Part shown: positions 35,005 to 43,278 of the stretch, piece after piece
How positions within the stretch are numbered: the stretch's first letter is position 1
Layout: each line of letters starts with the position of its first letter
Source: CAZRIZ01 sp050950465
GTDB lineage: Bacteria > Patescibacteriota > Saccharimonadia > Saccharimonadales > Saccharimonadaceae
Direction of reading: 5' to 3'
Assembly: GCA_050950465.1 (NCBI GenBank)
Contig: JBMNHQ010000001.1
Location: forward strand, 62,001 to 126,000
Length of the DNA stretch: 64,000 nt
The notes under the pieces: model-generated
Told to the model about the DNA's origin: nothing
What the model saw: the letters and a program-made list of their open reading frames with translations, nothing else
The model's database searches: none
Translations under genes and position numbers: made by a program

Positions 35005-35421
35005 ATGAAAAAGCTGAACATTTACCTCGACGTTGATGGGGTTTTACGCGGAACGGCTTCGCCAAAAAGCGATATTATCGAGCTCTTAGAATACTGCCTA
35101 GCACACCATCCGACCTCGACTTACTGGCTGACAACACACTGCAAACACGGCGAGAACCGAGTTGATCGAGCCCTGCGCGGTGAATTTCCCGATGAATTAG
35201 TTGAACAAATATATAATACATTTCAACCAACTGACTGGGATGTACTTAAAACCGACGCGATTGATTTTGCTAGTGATTTTGTCTGGTTTGACGATAACTT
35301 ACTTTGGAGTGAAAAAGCCATGCTCAAAAAACACGATGCACTAGATAAATTTTTTAGAATGAACCCACGAGACCCAAGCATGGCACAAAAAGCTTTGGAG
35401 TTTCTCACAAAGCAAAAATAA
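35005..35421 (+). CDS. HAD-like hypothetical protein
   Basis: A 138-residue protein. YLDVDGVLRGTASP at the N-terminus is HAD motif I (DxDG), YWLTTHCKHGENR provides a motif II-like Thr, and ASDFVWFDDNLLW a motif IV-like DD. Small stand-alone HAD proteins of this kind dephosphorylate unknown substrates. It is monocistronic with a leaderless-type promoter. Confidence 0.7.
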   Translation: MKKLNIYLDVDGVLRGTASPKSDIIELLEYCLAHHPTSTYWLTTHCKHGENRVDRALRGEFPDELVEQIYNTFQPTDWDVLKTDAIDFASDFVWFDDNLLWSEKAMLKKHDALDKFFRMNPRDPSMAQKALEFLTKQK

Positions 35422-35463
35422 AAGAGCATTTTCGTAGTTATTATCGATTATCTCTATCCAAAA

Positions 35464-35492
35464 TTGACATTATAGTTATAATGTTTTAGTAT
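35464..35492 (+). promoter_or_regulatory. Possible promoter of the coiled-coil/zinc-ribbon gene
   Basis: TTGACA (35464-35469) is consensus. At 17 nt only TAGTAT (35487-35492) is found; TATAAA lies at 20 nt. Spacing is therefore not ideal. Confidence 0.4.
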
Positions 35493-35550
35493 AAAAACAT
35501 TTAAGGTTATCTTAATCTAAAATTAGCACCTTGAAAGGAGTGACTGTGAA

Positions 35551-36315
35551 GTGTTACATACCGATAAGATTGAGACTTTACGTCAAGAGATGGACAAGGC
35601 TTATAAAGAACGGCGAGCTGCTTACGAGTTAATGAAAGAACTAGGGCAGCAGCGTTCTAAGCTTGGATTCATGCTAAGCGCTAGTTGGAAAATCGCTGAG
35701 TCAGCTGAACGCGAAGTGACTCTTGCTCGCGAACCAGCCGATCGAGAATGGAATTTATATCTAGCAGCAGAGGAGGATCTATCATATCAACTCTACGTAG
35801 TGGCTGAAGAGTTTAATCGCGCCCATAGGGCTATGAATCAAGCCCTTGCACTGGCAAACGCAGCCAAACGTAGCGAAGATATGGCAGAAGCCAATAGGCA
35901 TTCACGAGAGGGAGAGCGTTACAAAAACGACCGAAGTAGTTTTGCTACAGAAATGTGTCATTTGGTTACTATGCTAGAGACTCTAGCACCATCCACAAAC
36001 GCTATAGATACTTTTCAAAAACGTAAAGCTGCCTATAGTAAAGCCATGAGGTATCACAAACGCCTTCAGACAAATTACAACACCGCCAGAACCAAGCACG
36101 AAATTGCTCAATACGACTTTTTCTGTGCACAAGAGAATTTTAATTCTGCCAGAGAGGCCTATCATCAGGCACTTAAAGCAGATAAAGCCAACTGGGTGGC
36201 ACGGTTTTGTAAGAATTGTGGTGAAAAGCTCTACGTCCACACAAGCTGGGAGCACCCACCTAACTACTGTGAGGATTGTAAAATAACTTACCAAACCCGA
36301 TACGGCGTTAACTAG
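35551..36315 (+). CDS. Coiled-coil protein with C-terminal zinc ribbon
   Basis: A 254-residue protein starting at GTG (AAAGGAG 10 nt upstream). Residues 1-210 are almost wholly helical, highly charged, Ala-rich coiled coil. Residues about 220-245 contain FCKNCGEKL and NYCEDCKITY, four cysteines spaced as a zinc ribbon. No family recognised. Zinc ribbons of this type often bind nucleic acid or mediate assembly. It stands alone between promoters and a terminator. Confidence 0.75.
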   Translation: MLHTDKIETLRQEMDKAYKERRAAYELMKELGQQRSKLGFMLSASWKIAESAEREVTLAREPADREWNLYLAAEEDLSYQLYVVAEEFNRAHRAMNQALALANAAKRSEDMAEANRHSREGERYKNDRSSFATEMCHLVTMLETLAPSTNAIDTFQKRKAAYSKAMRYHKRLQTNYNTARTKHEIAQYDFFCAQENFNSAREAYHQALKADKANWVARFCKNCGEKLYVHTSWEHPPNYCEDCKITYQTRYGVN

Positions 36316-36337
36316 ATCACACCAAAAATTTAATCAC

Positions 36338-36364
36338 AAAAGGTCAGCTTCGTCTGGCCTTTTT
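36338..36364 (+). terminator. Intrinsic terminator of the coiled-coil gene
   Basis: AAAGGTCAG and CTGGCCTTT (36338-36346 / 36354-36363) pair across CTTCGT, followed by TTTT. Confidence 0.85.
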
Positions 36365-36388
36365 AATTTAAAGCTAAGAATTATTGTT

Positions 36389-38386
36389 TTAGAACCTAAC
36401 TAGCTTACCAGTGTCGTAAACTTTATCGCCTACCGAAATATAAATACGGTATTCGCCTGAAAGATCTGTGGCGTTAACATAGTTGATAGCAGTTTTGGTT
36501 TCGCCGCTAGTCTGATGTTCGTAATTCATGATATCAACACAGAGCGCCTGACTATCGAAGGTTTTATCAACTGGCATACGATAGGTTACTTGGTGACTCT
36601 CGTTGCCGCCCTTAAGCGCCAGTCTAACAATCGATTTCTTGTCAAAAGTACCCGTCATCACCAAGCGATCGTATTCACGTTTGAGCTCAATTTTATATTT
36701 TTTATATTCATCATCAACTGGGCGAGCTTTACTGAGCGGAATATCACTGCACAACTCGGAGGCTGGTAGTTTACCCAGTTGCACTGCTTTACCTAGTCGC
36801 AAATTTATGTCCTGCGCTACATAGAGTGGCATTTTTTCAGCACGGTAGTAGTTCTGATCAATTACTAGTTCAAAAATCACTTGGTTATTTAGAAGTTCAG
36901 TCGTAAAACTGCGTAGAGTATCGGCCTGTGCCACCGCCGCCGGCAAGTTAGTTGGCTTACCATCTTTGTAATTAACACCACCAGAATGCACCAAGAAATG
37001 ATTCTCACCTAAACGATCATTATCGGAAATATATGGTGAGTAATAATCTGCGCCACGCTCTTTACCGTACTGCCAAACTTGCTCAATTGTTTTAGCCTCA
37101 CGATTAATGCGATAAATAACCGACCGACTATAACTTTGTTCGGCCGGAACCTGTTTGTCAGGATCTTTGGTTTTATTGTTGCCATTATCAAATACAATCA
37201 TGTCACCATTTGGCAGAGCTTTAGCAGCGTGCTGCTCCCATTGCCATTCGAAATTATTACCAACTGGCTTTAGGAAATATTCCTGCATTTCTTCTGTCCA
37301 GCCCTTAGGACTACCAACGATATATTTCAAGGTGCCATCTCCGTAATTCAAAACTGCCACAGCGTCTTGGTGTCGACCCGACATAATTAGCTCATCACGC
37401 CCCTCATCCAGCCAAACAGAGTTGTTGTGGAACCAGTCATCGGCCGTCCAAGCTATTGATTTACCGGTATCCATCGGCCATATTTTGCTAACATCGATTG
37501 TTTTAACGACATTACCAGTATTGTAGTCAACTTCCACCACTACATCTTCAATAGTTTGACGATTAGCCTCAATGCTGTCAGACGCTACCACAAAATTACC
37601 GTTTTTACGCTGATAAACATCATGATGATAACCACCTGGAACAGTGTACTCACGATAAACTTTACCAAGCAAATCCATTTCATAAAAACCAGTGTTGTAG
37701 TAAGCTGCTCTAATCAATCGTTCAGTACTTAGAAGCAAACGACCACTTTGGACGCGCTTGATCTCCCAACCGAAATCTTCGGTCAAATACCAACGCAAAT
37801 CACCATTGACATCATAAGCTGAAGTTTTGGCATTGGCCGACGACGGTGTTAGAAAATATAAATTGTTTACTAAATGAGCCTTATCAGCTTTTACCTCAAC
37901 GACTTTCGGAAAGTCTTTTGGCAAAGCTTCGGTTTTAATTGTCACCGTTTTTGCTCGGTCACCGACTTTGATTTCGACTTGAGTTTCCTTCCCAGCATAA
38001 AGTCCATAAATCGGTAAGCGATGTTCGGTCGTCTCGTCGAAAGTGTGCTCGAAACTCGTCAAAGCATCTTTGCCAACTATCTTGACGTGTGCACGAGCTG
38101 GCTTTTCGGTTTTAAACATTATCAATGCGGTCAGGGGCGACACTTCATACGGATTGACGACAATCTTTGGATTGCTGAAAGTTGCGTCGTCGATGGTTAG
38201 TTTTTTCTCAAGTTCTAATTGTTTTTCTACCAAACTAGACTCAACCTTAACTGACTGAACCTTAATCGATGGCTTAGCCGTAGCGATTAACCAAATAACT
38301 ACCGCCGAAATAAATAATAGCAAAACGGCACCCGCAACCAGCCATTTGTTTGACCTTTTCTTCATATTCGATGAATTTTGTTCCAT
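36389..38386 (-). CDS. Membrane-anchored arylsulfotransferase (ASST) family protein
   Basis: A 665-residue protein with an N-terminal membrane anchor (residues 13-35), a beta-rich domain to about 160, and a six-blade propeller of the ASST type. Blade motifs: VNGDLRWYL, GGYHHDVYQ (near 250), DWFHNNSVW (near 315), WQWEQHAAKALPNGDMIVFDNG (near 400) and FLVHSGGVN. The repeated histidines fit the catalytic His sites of bacterial PAPS-independent aryl sulfotransferases, which move sulfate between phenolic compounds outside the cytoplasm. The C-terminal 130 residues are a further beta domain. Enzymatic activity is inferred from the family. Confidence 0.85.
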   Translation of the reverse strand: MEQNSSNMKKRSNKWLVAGAVLLLFISAVVIWLIATAKPSIKVQSVKVESSLVEKQLELEKKLTIDDATFSNPKIVVNPYEVSPLTALIMFKTEKPARAHVKIVGKDALTSFEHTFDETTEHRLPIYGLYAGKETQVEIKVGDRAKTVTIKTEALPKDFPKVVEVKADKAHLVNNLYFLTPSSANAKTSAYDVNGDLRWYLTEDFGWEIKRVQSGRLLLSTERLIRAAYYNTGFYEMDLLGKVYREYTVPGGYHHDVYQRKNGNFVVASDSIEANRQTIEDVVVEVDYNTGNVVKTIDVSKIWPMDTGKSIAWTADDWFHNNSVWLDEGRDELIMSGRHQDAVAVLNYGDGTLKYIVGSPKGWTEEMQEYFLKPVGNNFEWQWEQHAAKALPNGDMIVFDNGNNKTKDPDKQVPAEQSYSRSVIYRINREAKTIEQVWQYGKERGADYYSPYISDNDRLGENHFLVHSGGVNYKDGKPTNLPAAVAQADTLRSFTTELLNNQVIFELVIDQNYYRAEKMPLYVAQDINLRLGKAVQLGKLPASELCSDIPLSKARPVDDEYKKYKIELKREYDRLVMTGTFDKKSIVRLALKGGNESHQVTYRMPVDKTFDSQALCVDIMNYEHQTSGETKTAINYVNATDLSGEYRIYISVGDKVYDTGKLVRF

Positions 38387-38522
38387 AATTCCCCTTTGTC
38401 ACTAATTTATACTAACTGTGTTTAAAAACATCATCTTTTACTATTCTACCAAATTAGCATCAGCATAACCAATATTGCTACTGTTATTCGACAAAGCGAC
38501 TCTTGGGTGATACACTAACATT

Positions 38523-38675
38523 ATGGAGAAATTAAAAACAAAAATTACTGACAACAAAACCAAAAAATACACTCAAGACGACATAATAAAAACTGCTGTA
38601 TTATCATTTTGCTCAGGGGTGATTGTAGCAGTTATTGTCGACTTGGTTCCTTTGGCTAGGTTCTTTTCACGCTAA
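38523..38675 (+). CDS. Small single-pass membrane protein (50 residues)
   Basis: Translated from ATG 38523: a basic N-terminus (MEKLKTKITDNKTKKYT) and one membrane helix (VLSFCSGVIVAVIVDLVPLA). Promoter TCGACA, 17-nt spacer, TACACT ends 6 nt before the ATG, and a perfect terminator follows the stop. Promoter, ORF and terminator together make it a credible gene although it is short. Function unknown. Confidence 0.6.
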   Translation: MEKLKTKITDNKTKKYTQDDIIKTAVLSFCSGVIVAVIVDLVPLARFFSR

Positions 38676-38695
38676 GGCCACACCACTAGCCAAAC

Positions 38696-38727
38696 AAAAA
38701 CAGCTACTCCGATTGGTAGCTGTTTTT
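38696..38727. terminator. Bidirectional terminator, 12-bp perfect stem
   Basis: AAAAACAGCTAC (38696-38707) and GTAGCTGTTTTT (38716-38727) serve both the plus-strand small ORF and the minus-strand gene ending at 38738. Confidence 0.92.
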
Positions 38728-38737
38728 AGGCTTTGTT

Positions 38738-39244
38738 CTAGTGGGTCAGTTCTTTTGGCAGCTGATCGTAGTTGTAGCCCTCTCCCATCTCGCAACCACC
38801 CTCGGTACATTGGCCAATTCGCTTCCAAGTACCGTCTTCTTTGTGCCAGAAAATCGTCATGCCACCCATGGCTGGTATTTCATAACCTAACTCTGATGAA
38901 TAGACAATTGGCAACGGCGAGGTGCTAGCATAATCACCATGAACACCATGAATCAGTGGCAACCAATACTGCACCACACTGGAACCTTTCATCTGCTCCT
39001 CGGTTAAGATCTTCAAAATCGTCTTATCGTCTAGTTCGGTACCTTCTATACAATCTACGCCTGAAATTTCCGAAACTTGTTTTTCTAAAGTCGCGATTTT
39101 CTGATCTTTATCAGACGCACTTTGTTTAGCCGTAGTCACCTCGCCATCCTTCCATAAAAAGACACCAACTGCGCCAACTAACAAACCGATAATCAACATC
39201 AAAACCGCAATCAAATTGCTTTTTGATTTAACTCCTTGCTCCAT
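38738..39244 (-). CDS. Hypothetical membrane-anchored protein
   Basis: A 168-residue protein: one N-terminal membrane helix (residues 10-32), a coiled-coil stretch (KQSASDKDQKIATLEKQVSEI), and an extracytoplasmic domain with three cysteines and Trp/Tyr-rich segments (IFWHKEDGTWKRIGQCTEGGC). AAGGAG precedes the ATG. It follows the SipW-LamG gene by 37 nt and may share its transcript. No family recognised. Confidence 0.7.
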   Translation of the reverse strand: MEQGVKSKSNLIAVLMLIIGLLVGAVGVFLWKDGEVTTAKQSASDKDQKIATLEKQVSEISGVDCIEGTELDDKTILKILTEEQMKGSSVVQYWLPLIHGVHGDYASTSPLPIVYSSELGYEIPAMGGMTIFWHKEDGTWKRIGQCTEGGCEMGEGYNYDQLPKELTH

Positions 39245-39281
39245 AATTCTCCTTATGCTTATTATTTAAATGATAACACAA

Positions 39282-41066
39282 CTATGGAAAACCAGCTGAA
39301 TAATGCTCCGTCACTTGAAGAGGGGTTAATATATTTGAGTAAACCGCTGTATATTGCACGCTGCCCCGTAGATAATGGTTTAGATGAAAACGACTAGTTC
39401 CGGCATCGGGCGTTGACTTAATCTCCCCACAGCCAATTCGCCACCAGCCACTAGTTATAAAGCCGACATTGACGGCTGCAGCATTTTGACCAGCCAGATT
39501 GCCGTCAACATAAAGTCTCGTACCGTCTATGGTCGAAAAAGTCACTACCGCATGGTGCCAATTTCCATCATGAACGGTAATGGTTGAACCAACCCGTTGA
39601 TAACTACTATGATGGGTAGTTGACCACATAGAGAATACTAACCTACCGGCATTATCAGCGTAAAGAGCTCGATCAATATTGTCGTTGTCATAGGTTACTT
39701 CACGCTGATTACTAAGTCCAACTATTAAACCACTACCCCCGGAGTAATCATTGGCGCCAGCTGGCACTGGTACTTTGAACCAAGTTTCAATGCTAAAGGC
39801 CTGCGGGCTACTCAGTTGTGCAGAATTAATCAAACAAAGGCCAGGAGTCGATGATTTGTATGACCCATCAAACACAACGCTATTTGGTGGCGTATCAAGC
39901 TGACAACCATAGGCGTTATCAAGCGTTGGCGTCTTTGGCACTGAGGTAGCATTATTTTTCTCTTTGCCAGTCTCATACGTCCCATATCTTCCCTGACCAG
40001 TTAGATCCACTTCTTGCGTCGTCACAGTTCCCATGGCGTAAGCAAACAGGGGTTGCTGACCAGTCGTACCAGAAATAGCATTTCGGCAATTAAAATAACT
40101 ACGCGCCCTAGCAGTGTTACTGGTATTTTTTACACCCACTACAAAAGCTGCCAAAGTTGATACTTGGAAGAAGATCAATGCCATTGCAATGACTATAAAA
40201 GACACAAAAATTATAAAATTGATACGTTTTTCACGCTCAATATCCTCTTGAGTGAGCTCACCTTTTTCAAAAGCCTCCAAATCTTCGTCATCGAACGGCA
40301 AGCGAATAAACAAACCAATTAATAAAGGCGCTATCGACCAAAGAAAAGCAAAAATCACCCCCTTCCAGCCGATCGATGGGCGTGGCGTATAGATATAGCG
40401 CCCCTTATTATCAATATCTGTAACATGAACAACTGTATCTTCCCCAGCACCATAACGTCCGCCACCATCCTTGCGAATTGCAAACACACCAGTATTGACA
40501 ACGCGCATATTAACACCCACCGCCTCATGCTTGGTAAAGCCTAGCATCTGGACATTGAACCATGGATTAAGTACGAACGTTGTGATAATCACAACAATAG
40601 AACAGCCAACTATACGGACTGACCAACGCCACGAATCACGAATTTTTTTCAAACAAGAAATCAAATAAACAACGATAAAGCCAATTATCAACCACGGCAA
40701 AGCCCGGAACAACCAGCCAAGATGTTTCCAGATATGCAACGTCTTACCGATAATGTCATCCCTAGCTACTAGTGATGCGTCGGCTGCTTGGTTCAAATCG
40801 CCTTTAGTAATAAATTTGCCATCTTTTTCACCGATAATTCGATGAGTATAAACCCGCGCACCACGATAAAAAGTGATGATGTCGTCTTTTTGATAATTAT
40901 CTTGACTCTTAACAATCGCTAACGAGCCAACTGGCGCAGTTGTACCCATGCTAGGTGTTTCAACAAAGAACAGGCGATATCCCAAAGCAAAAGAAAGTAG
41001 GATCGAGACAATCACTAACAGTCCCGATCCTACAAAGATAAATACTCCGCTTTTATCAAACTTCAT
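39282..41066 (-). CDS. SipW-type signal peptidase fused to a LamG domain
   Basis: A 594-residue protein. N-terminal signal peptidase I domain of the archaeal/ER (SipW) type: membrane helix 8-30, catalytic Ser in VETPSMGTTAPVGS near residue 39, and YTHRIIGEKDGKFITKGDLN near 73 supplying the catalytic His in place of the bacterial Lys. Three further helices follow, then about 240 residues outside the membrane ending in a LamG/concanavalin-like jelly roll (FSIETWFKVP, NWHHAVVTF, TRLYVDGNLAG). The fusion puts a carbohydrate or adhesive domain on a peptidase. It is 69 nt downstream of the TasA-like gene, its likely substrate. Confidence 0.82.
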   Translation of the reverse strand: MKFDKSGVFIFVGSGLLVIVSILLSFALGYRLFFVETPSMGTTAPVGSLAIVKSQDNYQKDDIITFYRGARVYTHRIIGEKDGKFITKGDLNQAADASLVARDDIIGKTLHIWKHLGWLFRALPWLIIGFIVVYLISCLKKIRDSWRWSVRIVGCSIVVIITTFVLNPWFNVQMLGFTKHEAVGVNMRVVNTGVFAIRKDGGGRYGAGEDTVVHVTDIDNKGRYIYTPRPSIGWKGVIFAFLWSIAPLLIGLFIRLPFDDEDLEAFEKGELTQEDIEREKRINFIIFVSFIVIAMALIFFQVSTLAAFVVGVKNTSNTARARSYFNCRNAISGTTGQQPLFAYAMGTVTTQEVDLTGQGRYGTYETGKEKNNATSVPKTPTLDNAYGCQLDTPPNSVVFDGSYKSSTPGLCLINSAQLSSPQAFSIETWFKVPVPAGANDYSGGSGLIVGLSNQREVTYDNDNIDRALYADNAGRLVFSMWSTTHHSSYQRVGSTITVHDGNWHHAVVTFSTIDGTRLYVDGNLAGQNAAAVNVGFITSGWWRIGCGEIKSTPDAGTSRFHLNHYLRGSVQYTAVYSNILTPLQVTEHYSAGFP

Positions 41067-41134
41067 GTTGGTGTTTATTTTAACACACGACCAACCCTAT
41101 GTCATAAGCTAGACGTGCGAGTTTTATACAACTA

Positions 41135-41812
41135 TTAAGATTCAATTTGCCAAGTGATAGCTTGACTAATTTCCTTACCTTGAAAAGGCGCACCAGCAGT
41201 TGACTTGAGTGTGGTGGTAATAACAACATCAACACCACCAGTGCCATTTAAAGCCGTCAACACACCCGTCGCGGTACTAAAGTCAAGCCCAGAGGCGGCA
41301 GCGGTATAAAAGTCACGAACCGTCTTGGCGCCAGGTAAAGCTGCGGTCGGGAAAATTTGTTGACCACCAGCAGTGATAGTGATATCAACCATATCGCAGA
41401 TACTACCAGGTGATGCTGGAGCAGTTGAACCATCCTCTAAACATTCCCCAGCCACAACTGCTATTTTAGCAGCGGATAAATTACCCGTATTTTTGAGATT
41501 GATAGTTGTGCTATTGCTTCCACCAGGACTCAACAGCGTATCAACACCGTTATTACCGAACTTGTTAATGGTGATACAGTCATAGCTGTTGCCTGAGCCA
41601 CTGGTCGAAGAACAAGTGGTTGATGAACCACCGCTATCAGGACCGGTCTCCACCAAGATCACCGTACCAGTCGAAGCGCTGTTGTCTGTGTTCTTGATTG
41701 CTGCCACCATGCCAGCAAAGGTTGGCGTTAAGCTAAAGGCTACTAAGAGCGACATCAAGCCACCCGTAATCACAAGACCAAGCCGTTGCTTCTTAAAATA
41801 ATAATTCTTCAT
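41135..41812 (-). CDS. TasA/camelysin-like secreted protein
   Basis: A 225-residue protein. Signal sequence MKNYYFKKQRLGLVITGGL to about residue 34, then a beta-rich Ser/Thr/Gly protein with the SipW-dependent pattern: IKNTDNSASTG early, TTINLKNTGNLSAAKIAV, and TAGGQQIFP. In Bacillus, TasA and CalY are cleaved by SipW and form biofilm fibres. Adjacent placement with a SipW-type peptidase supports an analogous pair. Fibre formation here is inference. Confidence 0.65.
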   Translation of the reverse strand: MKNYYFKKQRLGLVITGGLMSLLVAFSLTPTFAGMVAAIKNTDNSASTGTVILVETGPDSGGSSTTCSSTSGSGNSYDCITINKFGNNGVDTLLSPGGSNSTTINLKNTGNLSAAKIAVVAGECLEDGSTAPASPGSICDMVDITITAGGQQIFPTAALPGAKTVRDFYTAAASGLDFSTATGVLTALNGTGGVDVVITTTLKSTAGAPFQGKEISQAITWQIES

Positions 41813-41911
41813 TTCTTCAAACTCCCTATCTCGAAGATATTAAACTTGCTGCCCTCTATTTTACACAAACTTAAATCAAAATGCTAGTGCTTTTTTAGTT
41901 TTTTCGACTTT

Positions 41912-43090
41912 TTAGCTGATTTTTAGCTGCGCCCGACGTGCCATTTCCCGCGCCTCATCGGTACGAATCATATAGATTGGTTTGGAACCAGCTTTAGCCA
42001 AGTTTGCCCAGACTGGCGCTTCGTCAGCCGACTGGTTTTTGTCAAGATCGAGCTCAAAGCCAAGGTAAGTTAGGTCTTTACAAAGTCGTTCGCGAATATC
42101 CGCGGCGCGTTCGCCAACCGTCGCCGTGAAAACAATCGCATCAGCACCATTTAGGGCCGCTGCCATCTCACCAATAACTTTGCGCATACGATAGAGATAG
42201 GTTTTCATTGTTTCAGCAGCTCGCTCGTCGCCCGCCGCTTCGTCGGCTAGCACCAAGCGCATATCATCACTCTTGCCTGACATACCGAGCAGACCGGCCT
42301 GTTTATTTAAATACTGCTCCAAACCAGCATCGTCGAGTTTTAGTTCACGCTTGATAGCCAGAGCTGCCGCCACGTCGATATGACCACAACGCGTCGCCAT
42401 CATCAAGCCCTCCAGCGGTGTGTAACCCATCGAGTTATCAACACTTTCACCGTTTTTAATCGCCGAGATGCTAGCGCCACTACCTAAGTGGCAGACAATC
42501 ACCTTTTCAGGCAAGATTGAGTTTTTACGCATAATCTCCACGATAGAATTCATTGAAATACCATGATAGCCATAGCGACCGATGCCTAATTTGTCTTGCA
42601 ACTCAATATCGACACCATAGCGAAAAGCTTCTTTTGGTTTGGTGAAATGAAAGGCGCTGTCAGAAATCGCCACCACTGGCAAATCAGGAAATTGTTGGCG
42701 GAAGAAAGCAATTTCACCTAAATGTGTCGCCGTATGTAGTGGCGAACGGTCTTTAGCTTTCTCGGCCTCAGCTAGAACCGCCTCGTCAACCACATAATCT
42801 TGATCAAAATATGGAGTTGCGGCTAACAAACGAGCCGCCACGGCATCGATTTTTTGATCGGCGCTCAATGCACCGACTTCACGCAAGATTGTTTCGCACT
42901 GCCCCGCCGCTTCTTTAACATCTTTTATCTTGGGCTTTAGCTTAGTCTTTTTATCACCAACTTTAGCCGTGCAAATCACTTCATTGTCTTCATATTCAAA
43001 ATGTAGCGTCGCTAAACAATCTTCGCCCTCGTACAAAGCATATTTACGACTAGCCGAACCAGGATTGGTCACTAAAATTAACTTGTCCAA
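41912..43090 (-). CDS. ackA: Acetate kinase
   Basis: A 392-residue ASKHA-fold kinase making ATP from acetyl phosphate. RYGYHGISMNSI near residue 165 and CHLGSGASISAIKNGESVDNSMGYTPLEGLMMATR near 195 are the family signatures, slightly divergent (HGISM for HGTSH; NPGSAS for NxGSSS at the N-terminus). It starts with TTG (AAAAGGAG 8 nt upstream). Together with phosphoketolase at 45-47 kb it forms the last ATP-yielding step of the phosphoketolase pathway. A small hairpin with one G-U pair lies in its leader. Confidence 0.93.
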   Translation of the reverse strand: MDKLILVTNPGSASRKYALYEGEDCLATLHFEYEDNEVICTAKVGDKKTKLKPKIKDVKEAAGQCETILREVGALSADQKIDAVAARLLAATPYFDQDYVVDEAVLAEAEKAKDRSPLHTATHLGEIAFFRQQFPDLPVVAISDSAFHFTKPKEAFRYGVDIELQDKLGIGRYGYHGISMNSIVEIMRKNSILPEKVIVCHLGSGASISAIKNGESVDNSMGYTPLEGLMMATRCGHIDVAAALAIKRELKLDDAGLEQYLNKQAGLLGMSGKSDDMRLVLADEAAGDERAAETMKTYLYRMRKVIGEMAAALNGADAIVFTATVGERAADIRERLCKDLTYLGFELDLDKNQSADEAPVWANLAKAGSKPIYMIRTDEAREMARRAQLKIS

Positions 43091-43189
43091 AATAATCTCC
43101 TTTTGTTTTTTAAAATAACTAACAAACCCCGCTAGTTATCTGCTAACCCTATTTTACTACAAAAAACTATCCTTGTGCGCGTCTTGTGC

Positions 43190-43195
43190 TACAAT
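43190..43195 (+). promoter_or_regulatory. Extended -10 promoter of the ABC exporter gene
   Basis: TGCTACAAT (TGn extended -10). The -35 region is weak. The leader is about 75 nt. Confidence 0.55.
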
Positions 43196-43278
43196 AGTAC
43201 TGAACGCTTTTTCAAGCTTTCCTCTTTTGATAGTTTCTATCATTATTTTTATTTTTTATAAACAAGAAGGAGCTATCG

